Below, in pieces: positions 18,139 through 26,837 of a stretch of 60,942 nt of DNA. Under the pieces are notes generated by a model. It was not told the origin of the DNA, searched no databases, and was given only the letters and a program-made list of their open reading frames with translations. Position 1 is the first letter of the stretch. The number at the start of each line of letters is the position of its first letter. The stretch comes from Myxococcales bacterium (lineage in GTDB: Bacteria > Myxococcota > Bradymonadia > UBA7976 > UBA1532), in the NCBI GenBank assembly GCA_020633515.1, contig JACKDM010000029.1, positions 1 to 60,942 on the forward strand, in the 5' to 3' direction. The position numbers and the translations under genes are program-made.

Positions 18139-18708
18139 ATGGACCTCGACGCCTTCGCCACCTACTGGTTCGGCCGGTTCCCCGACCTGTCGCTGTGGTT
18201 CTACGAAGGCGACCACTACGACCACGAGGTCGAACGCTTCCGACCGCTCTTCGACGCGGTCGCCGACGGGCGGCTGGGGCCGAGCACCCGCACCGAGGCG
18301 CTGCTCACCCTCGTCGTGCTCGACCAGCTCCCGCGGCATCTCTACCGCGGCTCCCGGCGCGCCTATGCGTACGACGGCCGCGCCCTGGCGCTCGCCCGGC
18401 AGATCCTCGACGAAGGCTGGCATCACGCGCTGTGCACCTGGCACTTCATCTTCTGGGTGGTGGTCTTCGAGCACAGCGAAGACCTCGACCTCCACGCGCT
18501 CGCCCGCCGCTGCCTCGTCGAGCGGATCACCCGCACCACCGATCCGACCGATCGGGCGCACCTCGACCACGCGCTGATCTACCTCGACCGCCACTCGGAC
18601 GTCATCCGGTCCTTCGGGCGCTATCCGATCCGGGCCGCGGTCTGCGGCCTGCCGCTCACCGAGGACGAAGAGCGCTACGTCGCTCGTCGCAAAGGAAAGC
18701 CCTATTGA
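18139..18708 (+). CDS. DUF924 family protein
   Basis: This 189-aa protein matches the usual DUF924 length of about 180-200. Recognisable family features are WFYEGDHYDHEVERFRPLF, the 'LDQLPRHLYRGSRRAYAYD' block, an 'HSEDL' motif and 'FGRYPIR' near residue 155. DUF924 proteins are helical and of unknown biochemistry. It lies between the methyltransferase and the S-adenosylhomocysteine-hydrolase-like gene on the same strand. A 150-bp gap precedes it, so it may start its own transcript. A role in the nucleoside pathway is only suggested by position. Confidence 0.8.
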   Translation: MDLDAFATYWFGRFPDLSLWFYEGDHYDHEVERFRPLFDAVADGRLGPSTRTEALLTLVVLDQLPRHLYRGSRRAYAYDGRALALARQILDEGWHHALCTWHFIFWVVVFEHSEDLDLHALARRCLVERITRTTDPTDRAHLDHALIYLDRHSDVIRSFGRYPIRAAVCGLPLTEDEERYVARRKGKPY

Positions 18709-18745
18709 TCGCGCCCCGCCCCCGGCTCGCCGCGCCGGTGACGCC

Positions 18746-20023
18746 ATGAAGCCCCACGTCTTCCCGGCCGTCCCGCAGACGGTCCCCGAGATGACGGCCC
18801 TCCCGCTCCTCGTCGAGCTCGTCGCCCGGCATCGAGCCGACCGGCCCCTCGCGGGGTGGCGCTGCCTCTTCATCCAGCACCAGCTCGGCGATGTCTGCTG
18901 TCAGGCCGAAGCCATGCTCGCGCTCGGCATCGAGCCGAAGGACTTCTGGTGGGCGCCCATCCCCTACACCGCCCACCCCGCCGTCTCGGGCGCGCTCCAC
19001 GCGCGCACGGGGGTGCCGATCGGCAACTTCTTCGGGTCGACGTATACGCTGAGGACCAACTACGAAGAGTACATGAAGCGGGTCATCACTCAGCAGGTGC
19101 TGACCGTGATCGATGGCATGGTCGAAGGCGACCGGCTGCTCGTCATCGACGATGGCGCCTACTTCGCCGCCGCCGTCGCGGCCCACCCGGCGCTCGGCGC
19201 CCGGCTCCGGCGATTCCAGCTCGCCATCGTCGAGCAGACCCAGCGCGGCATCGACAAGATGCTCGCCATCGGCCTCCCCCCGGGGCGCGTCCCGGTCGTC
19301 GACGTCGCGCGCTCCTCGCCCAAGAAGAACATCGAGCCCCGCTACATCGCCGAGGCCGTCGCCCGCGGCACCGGCCGCGCGATCGAGGCCGTCGCCTCCC
19401 CCAAGGCCGGCGACGCGGTCCTCGTGATGGGTTACGGCGCGATCGGCCGCGCGGTCGCCGAGGCGCTCGAAGCCATCGGCATGGGCGACGGCTTGCAGGT
19501 GTGGGACGTGCGCGCGGAGTGCGCCGACGAAGCCCACGCGGACGGGCGGCGCTGGTGGGATCGCTCGGGCGACGCGACCTTCGACTATGTCATCGGATGC
19601 ACCGGCTGCGCCGCGTTCCAGTACGCCGATCTGGTCGTCGTGCGTGACGGCGCGCTGCTCGTCAACGCCGCCAGCGGGCGGCACGAGCTGCCCGTCGACC
19701 GGCTCCTCGAGGCCGACGAGGTCCTCTTCGTCGGGGATCGCGACGCCGTCCTCGACGGCGTCGACATCCACGCGCCGCTGCACTTCGTGCTCCCGCGAGG
19801 CCGCCGGATGACGGTCGCCAACGGGGGCCTCCCCATCACGTTCTGCGGTGACCTCAACCCGACCCGCCCCGAGAAGTTCGACCTGACGTCGTGCTGCATG
19901 GTGTACGCGGCCGTGCAGGCGGTGTCCGCCAGCGAGGCCGGCCTCGACGGGCTGATCCCGCTCGACGCCGCGTTCTGCCGCTGGGTCGAAGCCGGCTGGG
20001 CCACCCAGACCTACGATGATTGA
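18746..20023 (+). CDS. Divergent S-adenosyl-L-homocysteine hydrolase-like protein
   Basis: This 425-aa protein is homologous along its length to adenosylhomocysteinase. It has the NAD-binding motif VLVMGYGAIG near residue 226 and a DDG motif (LLVIDDGAYF) that corresponds to LDDGGD in canonical enzymes. Several substrate-pocket signatures are changed. The canonical STQDH loop reads approximately PYTAHP, EETTTG reads EQTQRG, and the DSxTKxKFDN block reads SSPKKNIEPRY. It is therefore unlikely to be the housekeeping enzyme. Tubercidin- and toyocamycin-type nucleosides inhibit adenosylhomocysteinase, so self-resistance or handling of a deaza-adenosine substrate is a reasonable inference. Its end overlaps or abuts queD. 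Confidence 0.75.
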   Translation: MKPHVFPAVPQTVPEMTALPLLVELVARHRADRPLAGWRCLFIQHQLGDVCCQAEAMLALGIEPKDFWWAPIPYTAHPAVSGALHARTGVPIGNFFGSTYTLRTNYEEYMKRVITQQVLTVIDGMVEGDRLLVIDDGAYFAAAVAAHPALGARLRRFQLAIVEQTQRGIDKMLAIGLPPGRVPVVDVARSSPKKNIEPRYIAEAVARGTGRAIEAVASPKAGDAVLVMGYGAIGRAVAEALEAIGMGDGLQVWDVRAECADEAHADGRRWWDRSGDATFDYVIGCTGCAAFQYADLVVVRDGALLVNAASGRHELPVDRLLEADEVLFVGDRDAVLDGVDIHAPLHFVLPRGRRMTVANGGLPITFCGDLNPTRPEKFDLTSCCMVYAAVQAVSASEAGLDGLIPLDAAFCRWVEAGWATQTYDD

Positions 20024-20036
20024 CACGGAGAATGAG

Positions 20037-20525
20037 GTGAACGCCCCGACCTACCGTTCTTCAAAGACGTTTCATGACTTCCCCTGCGCGCACCGGCGGT
20101 GGCGCCACGAGGGGCACTGCGCCCATGTGCATGGCTACAGCCGCGGCTTTCGCATCTGGTTCGGGAGCCACGAACGCACCGAGAACGGCTTCGTCGTCGA
20201 CTTCGGCGGGCTCAAGGTGGTCAAGTCATGGCTCACCGAACACTTCGACCACACGCTCCTCCTCGATGCCGACGATCCCCTGCTCCAGAGCTTCCGTGCG
20301 CTCGAACGGCTCGGCGCCTGCCGCATCGTGACCTACGAAGACGTCGGCATGGAAGGCACGGCGAAGTTCATCTATGACTGGCTCGACCCGTGGATCCGCG
20401 AACAGACCGGCGGGCGGGCGTGGGTCGTCTCGATCGAAGTCTTCGAGAACGAGAAGAACAGCGCGATCTACATCGCCCCCGAGGAGCGGTCCGAGGGCAT
20501 GAAGACGCGGCTGGCGGAGGCTTGA
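20037..20525 (+). CDS. queD: 6-carboxy-5,6,7,8-tetrahydropterin synthase (QueD)
   Basis: This protein converts dihydroneopterin triphosphate to 6-carboxytetrahydropterin, the second step to 7-deazapurines. The zinc and active-site residues are visible in FPCAHRRW, GHCAHVHGYS (catalytic-type Cys followed by His-x-His-Gly) and HFDHTLLL (Asp-His). I chose the GTG at 20037, giving 162 aa, because GGAG lies six bases upstream. An in-frame ATG at 20016 would overlap the previous stop but has no ribosome site. Genes for queC and queE follow. GTP cyclohydrolase I, needed before this step, is not in the window. Confidence 0.87.
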   Translation: MNAPTYRSSKTFHDFPCAHRRWRHEGHCAHVHGYSRGFRIWFGSHERTENGFVVDFGGLKVVKSWLTEHFDHTLLLDADDPLLQSFRALERLGACRIVTYEDVGMEGTAKFIYDWLDPWIREQTGGRAWVVSIEVFENEKNSAIYIAPEERSEGMKTRLAEA

Positions 20526-20691
20526 CGGTCGCCGGCGGCGACCACTAACCTGCTCGCGGAACGGCAGGTGACACCGACGGCGACGAGGCTGGGGGAGCCC
20601 CCTCCCGGTCGAGCGCGCCGCATGACGGCGCCCACGGATCCGCGGTCTCATCCGCTCGACCGGACCGATCGAGCTCATGAACAGGAGAGAC

Positions 20692-21420
20692 ATGAAGTCC
20701 CACGGCAAGCGCGCGCTCGTCACCCTGTCGGGTGGCCAAGACAGCACCACCTGCCTCTACTGGGCCAAGAGCCACTACGACGACGTGCGCGCGATCAGCT
20801 TTCGCTACAACCAGCGCCACGCGATCGAGCTGGAGTCGGCGCGTCACATCGCGCGCATGGCGGGCGTCGAGCACGACATCGTCGACGTCGGCGCGGTGTT
20901 CGCCGGCCTCAGCCCGCTGACCAACAGCGACATCGCCGTCGAGACCTATGCCTCGGCGGCGGTGCTGCCCGGCGGCCTCGAGAAGACGTTCGTGCCCGGC
21001 CGCAACATCCTGTTCCTCACCATCGCGGCCAACCGCGCCTACGTGGCCGACTGCGACGCGGTGGTCGTCGGGCTCAGTCAGGAAGACTACGGCGGCTACC
21101 CCGACTGCCGCGCCGAGTTCGTCGAGCAGATGGAGCGCGCGCTCGCGCTCGGGCTCGACCGCGAGATCGAGATCGTCGCGCCGGTGCTCCACCTCGACAA
21201 GCGCCAGACGGTGCTGATGGCGCAGGGGCTCGACGGGTGCATGGAGGCGCTCGCCTGGTCGCACACCTGCTACAACGGCCAGTTCCCGCCCTGCGGCGGT
21301 TGCCACGCCTGCCTGCTCCGCAGCCGCGGCTTCGAGCAGGCCGGGGTGCCCGATCCCCTCGTCGAGCGGGCCGAGCGGGCGGCGCGCGGCGACGACGGCG
21401 CGCCGGGCGCCGAGAAGTGA
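20692..21420 (+). CDS. queC: 7-cyano-7-deazaguanine synthase (QueC)
   Basis: This 242-aa ATP-dependent enzyme turns 7-carboxy-7-deazaguanine into the nitrile preQ0. The N-terminal PP-loop ATP motif is SGGQDST (residues 13-19). The C-terminal zinc site is CYNGQFPPCGGCHACLL, with four cysteines in the usual spacing. GRNILF is also typical. The ATG at 20692 has AGGAG close upstream; an alternative ATG at 20677 adds five residues. Its presence together with PurA/PurB-like and reductase genes favours a nitrile-bearing toyocamycin-like product or intermediate over queuosine alone. Confidence 0.92.
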   Translation: MKSHGKRALVTLSGGQDSTTCLYWAKSHYDDVRAISFRYNQRHAIELESARHIARMAGVEHDIVDVGAVFAGLSPLTNSDIAVETYASAAVLPGGLEKTFVPGRNILFLTIAANRAYVADCDAVVVGLSQEDYGGYPDCRAEFVEQMERALALGLDREIEIVAPVLHLDKRQTVLMAQGLDGCMEALAWSHTCYNGQFPPCGGCHACLLRSRGFEQAGVPDPLVERAERAARGDDGAPGAEK

Positions 21421-21426
21421 TCGCCC

Positions 21427-22119
21427 ATGTTCGGTAGGAACCCGGTCCGGCGACAGACCGCGAGCCCCGATGGCCGGCTGTGGGTGCAGGAGGTCTTCTA
21501 CACCCTCCAGGGCGAAGGCCCCTTCAGCGGCCAGCCGGCCGTCTTCGTGCGCCTCTCGGGGTGCAACCTGCGCTGCCATTGGTGCGACACCGAGTTCGAG
21601 TCATCGACGTGGACGCCCGATCTGACCGAGCTGCTCGCGTGCGTCGACGCGCACGTCCCGCCCGTCTGCGATCTGGTCGTGCTCACCGGCGGTGAGCCGC
21701 TCCGGCAGGACATCGTGCCCCTCGTCGCGGCGCTGCTCGAGCGCGGGCTGCGGGTGCAGATCGAGACCGCCGGGACGCTGTGGCTCGATCTGCCCGAGCA
21801 TCCGCGGCTCTTCATCGTGTGCAGCCCCAAGACCGGTCGGCTCGACGCGAAGCTCACCCCGCGGATCGATGCCTTCAAGTATGTCATCGCGGCCGATGAG
21901 GTCGACGACGACGACGGCCTGCCGATCATGTCGACCCAGGTGCCGGGTCGTCGCGCCCGCATCGCCCGCCCGCGGAGCGGCGCCCCGGTGTACGTGATGC
22001 CGCGAGACGACCACGACACCGCGGCGAACCGCCGCAACATCCTCGCCACGGCGGCGGTGGCCACCCGCTTCGGCTACACGATGACCTGCCAGCTCCACAA
22101 GCTCGCGGAGCTGCGATGA
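21427..22119 (+). CDS. queE: 7-carboxy-7-deazaguanine synthase (QueE), radical SAM
   Basis: This 230-aa radical SAM enzyme makes the 7-deazapurine ring from 6-carboxytetrahydropterin. The cluster-binding motif is CNLRCHWCD (CxxxCxxC), preceded by the QueE hallmark EVFYTLQGEGPFSGQPAVF. TGGEP and a SAM-binding IETAGT follow. The gene starts six bases after queC, so translation is probably coupled. With queD and queC it completes the committed preQ0 steps in one transcript. Confidence 0.92.
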   Translation: MFGRNPVRRQTASPDGRLWVQEVFYTLQGEGPFSGQPAVFVRLSGCNLRCHWCDTEFESSTWTPDLTELLACVDAHVPPVCDLVVLTGGEPLRQDIVPLVAALLERGLRVQIETAGTLWLDLPEHPRLFIVCSPKTGRLDAKLTPRIDAFKYVIAADEVDDDDGLPIMSTQVPGRRARIARPRSGAPVYVMPRDDHDTAANRRNILATAAVATRFGYTMTCQLHKLAELR

Positions 22120-22156
22120 ACGGCCGCGACCCATGCCCGGCGAGCGCGCGCCTCCC

Positions 22157-23551
22157 ATGAGCATCCTCCCGCTCGACGAGGGACGCTATGGCAGCGAGGC
22201 CATGCGCGCGATCTTCGAGCGATCGTCGCGCTACCGCTGCTATCTGGAGGTCGAGGCCGCGCTGGCGGAGGCGCTGGGCGAGCACGGCGTCATGCCGGCC
22301 GACGCCGCGGCGCGGCTGGCGCGCGCGCTGCGCACGCTCGAGCCCGACCTCGCCCGCATCGAGGCGCTCGAACGAGAGACCCGCCACGAGGTCGCCGCGG
22401 TGGTGCGCGCCGCCGCCGAGGCGTGCGGCCCCGACGGGCGGTGGGTCCACTTCGGCGCGACGAGCAGCGACATCATCGACACGACGACCGCGCTGCAGCT
22501 CGCGCGCGCGATCCGGCTCATCGCGCAGCGGCTCGCCGCGCTCCTCGCGACGCTCGCGGACGCGGCGCATCGGCACCGCGACCGGCTGATGATCGGCCGC
22601 ACCCATGGTCAGCACGCCCTGCCGACCACCCTCGGCTTCAAGATCGCCAACTGGCTCGACGAGCTCGGTCGTCACGCCACCCGCCTCCTCGAGATCGAAG
22701 GGCGGGCGGTCGTCGGCAAGATGTCGGGCGCGGTCGGCACGATGGCCGGCTTCGGCCCCCTCGGCGCCGACATCGAAGGCCGGACGCTCGCGATCCTCGG
22801 CCTCGGGCGGGGTGCCATCTCGACCCAGATCGTGCATCGGGATCGGCTCGCCGAGTTCATCTGCTTCACCGCGCAGATCGGATCGACCCTCGATGGCATG
22901 GCAACCGAGGTGCGCAACCTCCAGCGCAACGAGCTCGGCGAGCTCGGCGAGCCCTTCGGCGACGGCGCGCAGATGGGCAGCTCGACCATGCCGCAGAAGC
23001 GCAACCCCGTGCTCTGCGAGAACATCTGCAGCCTCGCCCGCCTCCTCCGCGGCCTCGTCGGACCGGCCCTCGAGAACATGGTGCAGTGGCACGAGCGCGA
23101 CCTCGCGAGCTCGGGCAACGAGCGCTTCACGATCCCTCAGTCGTGCATCCTGCTCGACGAGATGCTCGTCAAGGCGCTGCGTGTCTTCGGCGGGCTATGG
23201 GTCGACGCGGCGCGCATGGACGCCAACCTCGCGATGTCCCAAGGCCGGATCATGGCCGAGGCGGTGCTGCTGCGTCTGGTCGAGGCGGGCGCCGATCGCA
23301 CCGAAGCCTATCGGGCGCTCCAGCGGATCACCCACCACGAGCGCTTCGAGTCGCTCTCGACGACGCTCGCCGCCGATCCGACGGTCGCTCGCCATCTCAG
23401 CCGCGAGCAGATCGAAGACGCGCTCGGCTTCGAACAGTACGTGGAGCACTGCGGGCGGCGGATCGACGCGGTCGTCGCGTCGACGCGGGGACGGATCCGG
23501 CAGCTCGCGATGGCGCGCGCCGCCGGTGATTCACTCATGGGATCGGATTAG
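22157..23551 (+). CDS. purB: Adenylosuccinate lyase-family protein (PurB)
   Basis: This 464-aa member of the fumarase/aspartase superfamily begins MSILPLDEGRYGS, as bacterial PurB does. The signature GSSTMPQKRNP (near residue 275) and the active-site block IGRTHGQHALPTTLG are intact. It should eliminate fumarate from an adenylosuccinate-type intermediate. An upstream in-frame ATG at 22133 exists; neither start has a strong ribosome site. It is followed after 2 bp by a PurA homologue and lies inside the que run. I therefore read the pair as a dedicated 6-oxo to 6-amino conversion on a deazapurine nucleotide (as proposed for ToyF/ToyG), not as housekeeping purine genes. That role is inferred. 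Confidence 0.88.
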   Translation: MSILPLDEGRYGSEAMRAIFERSSRYRCYLEVEAALAEALGEHGVMPADAAARLARALRTLEPDLARIEALERETRHEVAAVVRAAAEACGPDGRWVHFGATSSDIIDTTTALQLARAIRLIAQRLAALLATLADAAHRHRDRLMIGRTHGQHALPTTLGFKIANWLDELGRHATRLLEIEGRAVVGKMSGAVGTMAGFGPLGADIEGRTLAILGLGRGAISTQIVHRDRLAEFICFTAQIGSTLDGMATEVRNLQRNELGELGEPFGDGAQMGSSTMPQKRNPVLCENICSLARLLRGLVGPALENMVQWHERDLASSGNERFTIPQSCILLDEMLVKALRVFGGLWVDAARMDANLAMSQGRIMAEAVLLRLVEAGADRTEAYRALQRITHHERFESLSTTLAADPTVARHLSREQIEDALGFEQYVEHCGRRIDAVVASTRGRIRQLAMARAAGDSLMGSD

Positions 23552-23553
23552 AC

Positions 23554-24561
23554 ATGCCAACCACGATCATCGTCGGCGGCCAGTGGGGTGACGAAGGCAA
23601 AGGCAAGTTCGCCAGCTATCTGGCGCTGACCGACAAGCCGACGATCGCCTGCCGCGCGGGGCTCGGGCCGGGCGCGGGTCACACCGTCGTCTACCAGGGG
23701 GCCACGATGAAGTTCCGCCAGATCCCCGGCGGGATGATCGCTCGCCCGCGACGGGTCCTCATCGGCGCCGGATGCCTCGTGCGCCCGTCGGTCGTGCTCG
23801 GCGAGTGTGAGACCTACGGCCTCTTCGATCGCATCGGCATCGACCACCGCGCCTCGGTCATCACCGACGAGCAGATGCAGCGCGATCGGGGCGACCCCCA
23901 CCTCGCGAAGGTCATCGAGAGCACCGGCAGCGGCCACGGCCCCTGCCTGATGGACCGCGCCATGCGCGTCGGTCTCCTCGCCAGGGACGCCGAGGCGCTC
24001 CAGCCCTATCTGTGCGACGTCTCGGCCGAGATCAACGAGGCGCTCGATCGCGGCGAAGAGGTGCAGATCGAAGGCACCAACGGCTACCTGCTCTCGGTCC
24101 TCTATGGCAGCTATCCCTACACCGTCGGCAAAGACTCCACCGCGGCGACGGTCGCCGCCGACGTCGGGGTCGGGCCGCGGCGGATCGACGAGGTGGTGCT
24201 CGCCTTCAAGACGTTCCCGACGCGGGTGGGGAAGGGGGAGTTCCCGACCGAGATGAGCGAGGACGAGGCCCGCCGGCGCGCGTTCGACGAGTATGGCACC
24301 GTCACCGGTCGTCGGCGGCGGGTCGGGGAGTTCGACTTCCGCCTCGCGGCCGAGGCGGCGCGGGTCAACGCGCCGTCCCAGATCGCGCTGTCGTTCCTCG
24401 ATCGCATCGATCCCGACTGCCGCGGGCGCCGCTTCGACGAGTTGAGCGCGGCCGCGCGGACGTTCATCGATCGCGTGGAAGACGCGCTCCAGACGCCGGT
24501 CACGCTGATCGGCACCGGCCCCGACACCATGGACACCATCGACCGGCGCGGTCACATCTGA
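23554..24561 (+). CDS. purA: Short adenylosuccinate synthetase-family protein (PurA-like)
   Basis: This 335-aa protein has the GTP-binding P-loop VVGGQWGDEGKGK at residues 7-19, the IMP/aspartate signature GTNGYLLSVLYGSYPYTVGKD split across residues about 180-200, and 'FPTRVGKGEFPTE'. Typical bacterial PurA has about 430 residues. This short form resembles archaeal and PurZ-type members. It should ligate aspartate to a 6-oxopurine nucleotide using GTP. With the adjoining lyase it would install the amino group of a 7-deaza-adenosine product. Its unusual length and location argue that it is a specialised paralogue. Confidence 0.83.
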   Translation: MPTTIIVGGQWGDEGKGKFASYLALTDKPTIACRAGLGPGAGHTVVYQGATMKFRQIPGGMIARPRRVLIGAGCLVRPSVVLGECETYGLFDRIGIDHRASVITDEQMQRDRGDPHLAKVIESTGSGHGPCLMDRAMRVGLLARDAEALQPYLCDVSAEINEALDRGEEVQIEGTNGYLLSVLYGSYPYTVGKDSTAATVAADVGVGPRRIDEVVLAFKTFPTRVGKGEFPTEMSEDEARRRAFDEYGTVTGRRRRVGEFDFRLAAEAARVNAPSQIALSFLDRIDPDCRGRRFDELSAAARTFIDRVEDALQTPVTLIGTGPDTMDTIDRRGHI

Positions 24562-24581
24562 GGCGACAGGGGGGAGACGAC

Positions 24582-26291
24582 GTGGACGAATCGGCGAAGC
24601 CCATCTGGAAGCAGGAGCGGTTGCTTCGGATCACATGGCCGCGTCTGGGTGAGATCATGGAGCGGCTGGCGACCTTCGTCGCGCGCCTGCACCCCCGGCC
24701 GGAGGTCGTCGTCGGCATCGTGCGCGGCGGCCTGAGCGTCGCGCTGCATGCGTCCCATGCCATCGGGACGCGGCAGTGCTACCTGCTCGACGTCGCCCGC
24801 AACGCGCAGGCGGAGGGGCGCTACAGCGAGCGGGGCGCGCCCGAGATGAAGTGGGACCTGCCCCCCGGCGTGGTCGCGGGCAAGGACGTGCTCCTCGTCG
24901 ATGACATCGCCGGGGACGGAGGCACCATGCAGATGACGGTCGAGCACCTGCTCGGGCAGGGCGCCACCCGCGTCCGCACCGCGGTGCTCGTGCGCAATCG
25001 CGGCTGTGCCTTCGCGCTCGACTTCTACGGGGTCGAGGTCGACGACTGGGTCGTCTTCCCCTGGGAGCGGCAGGAGGACGCGGCGCATCACGTCGAAGAC
25101 CTGACCCTGCCCGGCTATCGCCGCGCCGACACCACGCTGCGCCTCGGCCTGACCTTCGACGACGTGCTCCTCGTGCCCCGGCGCACCCGCGCGCGCAGCC
25201 GGGCCGACGTCAGCCTCGCGTCCCACCTGACCGCCGGCATCCCATTGCACCTGCCCTTCCTCTCGGCCAACGCGCCCTGGTGTACCGAAGGCGCGCTCGC
25301 CATCGCGATGGCACGCTACGGAGGCATGGGCTTCGTCCACCGGATGTGCTCCATCGACCACCAGGCCGCGCAGGTCGAGCTGACCAAGCGCAGCCCGGTC
25401 GATCCGACGCAGCATCCCCACGCGACGGTCGACGCCGACGGGCGGCTGCGGGTCGGCGCCGCGATCGGCGTCAACGGCCCGTACCGGGAGCGCGCCCGTC
25501 GCATGGCCGAGGCGGGCTGTGATGTCTTCGTCCTCGACATCGCGCATGGGCACGCCGACTACGCGCTCGATGTCATCGCGGAGCTCAAGGCTGCCTTCCC
25601 CACCATCCCCATCGTCGCCGGCAACGTCGCGACCGCCGAAGGCACGCGCGATCTCATCGCGGCGGGCGCCGACGCGGTCAAGGTGGGCATCGGGCCCGGA
25701 TCGGCCTGCACCACGCGGCTGGTGACCGGCGCCGGCGTGCCGCAGCTCACCGCGGTGATCGACTGCGTCGAAGAGGCGATCGAGCATGGCATCCCGGTCA
25801 TCGCCGACGGTGGCTTGCGCCGCTCGGGGGATGTGGTCAAGGCGCTCGCCGTCGGCGCGTCGACGGTGATGTTCGGCGGCATGCTCGCCGGCACCGACGA
25901 GAGCGCGGCGGCGCTCGTCGAGCACGAGGGCGCGCGGTACAAGGTGACGACGGGTTATGCCTCGCTCGGGATGAAGATGACGCTCAAGCGCGAGCGCGGC
26001 GAGGAGATCCACCGCGACGAGTTCGAGGCGTACGCGCCCGAGGGCGCCGAGGTGACCTTCCCCTACACCGGGCCGGCGCGCGAGGTGCTCCTGCGCTGCG
26101 CGGCGGGGGTGCGGTCGGGCCTGAGCTACAGCGGGGCGTTGACCCTCGAAGAGCTCGTGCGCAAAGCGCAGTTCATCCAGGTGAGCGCCGCGACGCAGAC
26201 CGAGAACCAGCCGCACATGCTCGACGGCCGCAAGCCGAAGCTCCACCGCGAGTATCGGGCGTCGGACTTCGCGCAGCGAGACGACGGCTGA
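24582..26291 (+). CDS. Phosphoribosyltransferase fused to IMP dehydrogenase/GMP reductase-type barrel
   Basis: This 569-aa protein starts at a GTG with GGGGGAG upstream. Residues about 10-165 are a type I phosphoribosyltransferase with PRPP motif [12 protein letters not shown] and GIVRGGLS. Residues about 185-560 are an IMPDH/GMPR TIM barrel: [10 protein letters not shown], the catalytic-cysteine loop [20 protein letters not shown], the flap region, and [20 protein letters not shown]. The CBS domains of ordinary IMPDH are missing. In tubercidin and toyocamycin pathways two separate enzymes do these steps: TubE/ToyH attaches ribose-5-phosphate to the deazapurine, and TubD/ToyE reductively deaminates it. 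Here both are on one chain. It is the last rightward gene of the run. Confidence 0.85.
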   Translation: MDESAKPIWKQERLLRITWPRLGEIMERLATFVARLHPRPEVVVGIVRGGLSVALHASHAIGTRQCYLLDVARNAQAEGRYSERGAPEMKWDLPPGVVAGKDVLLVDDIAGDGGTMQMTVEHLLGQGATRVRTAVLVRNRGCAFALDFYGVEVDDWVVFPWERQEDAAHHVEDLTLPGYRRADTTLRLGLTFDDVLLVPRRTRARSRADVSLASHLTAGIPLHLPFLSANAPWCTEGALAIAMARYGGMGFVHRMCSIDHQAAQVELTKRSPVDPTQHPHATVDADGRLRVGAAIGVNGPYRERARRMAEAGCDVFVLDIAHGHADYALDVIAELKAAFPTIPIVAGNVATAEGTRDLIAAGADAVKVGIGPGSACTTRLVTGAGVPQLTAVIDCVEEAIEHGIPVIADGGLRRSGDVVKALAVGASTVMFGGMLAGTDESAAALVEHEGARYKVTTGYASLGMKMTLKRERGEEIHRDEFEAYAPEGAEVTFPYTGPAREVLLRCAAGVRSGLSYSGALTLEELVRKAQFIQVSAATQTENQPHMLDGRKPKLHREYRASDFAQRDDG

Positions 26292-26321
26292 TCCGGCCGC
26301 CGGCGCGGTTCACAGCCGGGG

Positions 26322-26837
26322 TCAGCGTCGGTCGACGCGGTGATCGACGAGCCGCTCCCGGTAGAAGGTGCAGTATGCCGTCACCCGCTCGCCCGCGAGC
26401 ACGAGCGGCAGCCAGTGGCGGTTGTCATCCCACATCTCGTCGTAGGGGATCCGATCGATGGGACAGGTGAGCGGGATCGCCTCGTCGGTCTCGCTCGGGG
26501 TGCCCTCGTAGCCGCTCGCCGTGAAGAGATAGCAGTGGATGCGCGGGGTGTCTTCGGCGTGGAAGAAGACCTCGCCGGCGGCCTCGACGCCTCGGGGGTC
26601 GATCCGCAGCTCCTCTCGCGTCTCGCGGATCGCACACTCCCGCGCCGACTCACCCGGCTCGAGGCGCCCGCCCGGCGCGTTGATCCGGCCGGCGCCGAGG
26701 CCCCGCTTCTTGCGCATCAGCACCACCATGCCATCGGCGACGACGAACAAGAGCGTCGTGGTCTGCTGAGGCGTCCAGCGCGCCCAGTCGATGCGGGCGA
26801 CCCGCAGGTGGGCATGGGTCGATCGGGATGGGATCAT
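26322..26837 (-). CDS. Nudix hydrolase, MTH1-like
   Basis: This 171-aa protein contains a full Nudix box, G-x5-E-x7-REtrEE-L, in PGGRLEPGESARECAIRE followed by TREEL. The preceding MRKKRGLGAGRINAPGG resembles the MTH1 subgroup. The ATG overlaps the stop of the P-type ATPase gene (ATGA), so it is the third gene of a leftward operon that converges on the deazapurine run. In tubercidin biosynthesis a Nudix hydrolase (TubG) performs a late hydrolysis step. This one could release the nucleoside from its phosphate or clean up the nucleotide pool. The role is inferred from position. Confidence 0.85.
   Translation of the reverse strand: MIPSRSTHAHLRVARIDWARWTPQQTTTLLFVVADGMVVLMRKKRGLGAGRINAPGGRLEPGESARECAIRETREELRIDPRGVEAAGEVFFHAEDTPRIHCYLFTASGYEGTPSETDEAIPLTCPIDRIPYDEMWDDNRHWLPLVLAGERVTAYCTFYRERLVDHRVDRR

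Noticed and set aside
18746..26291. Idea that the que/pur genes are a DNA-modification (Dpd-like) or phage Z-genome (PurZ) system
   Set aside because: No DpdA-like transglycosylase, helicase/ATPase set, DNA polymerase or other phage gene is present. The phosphoribosyltransferase and reductase point to free nucleosides.
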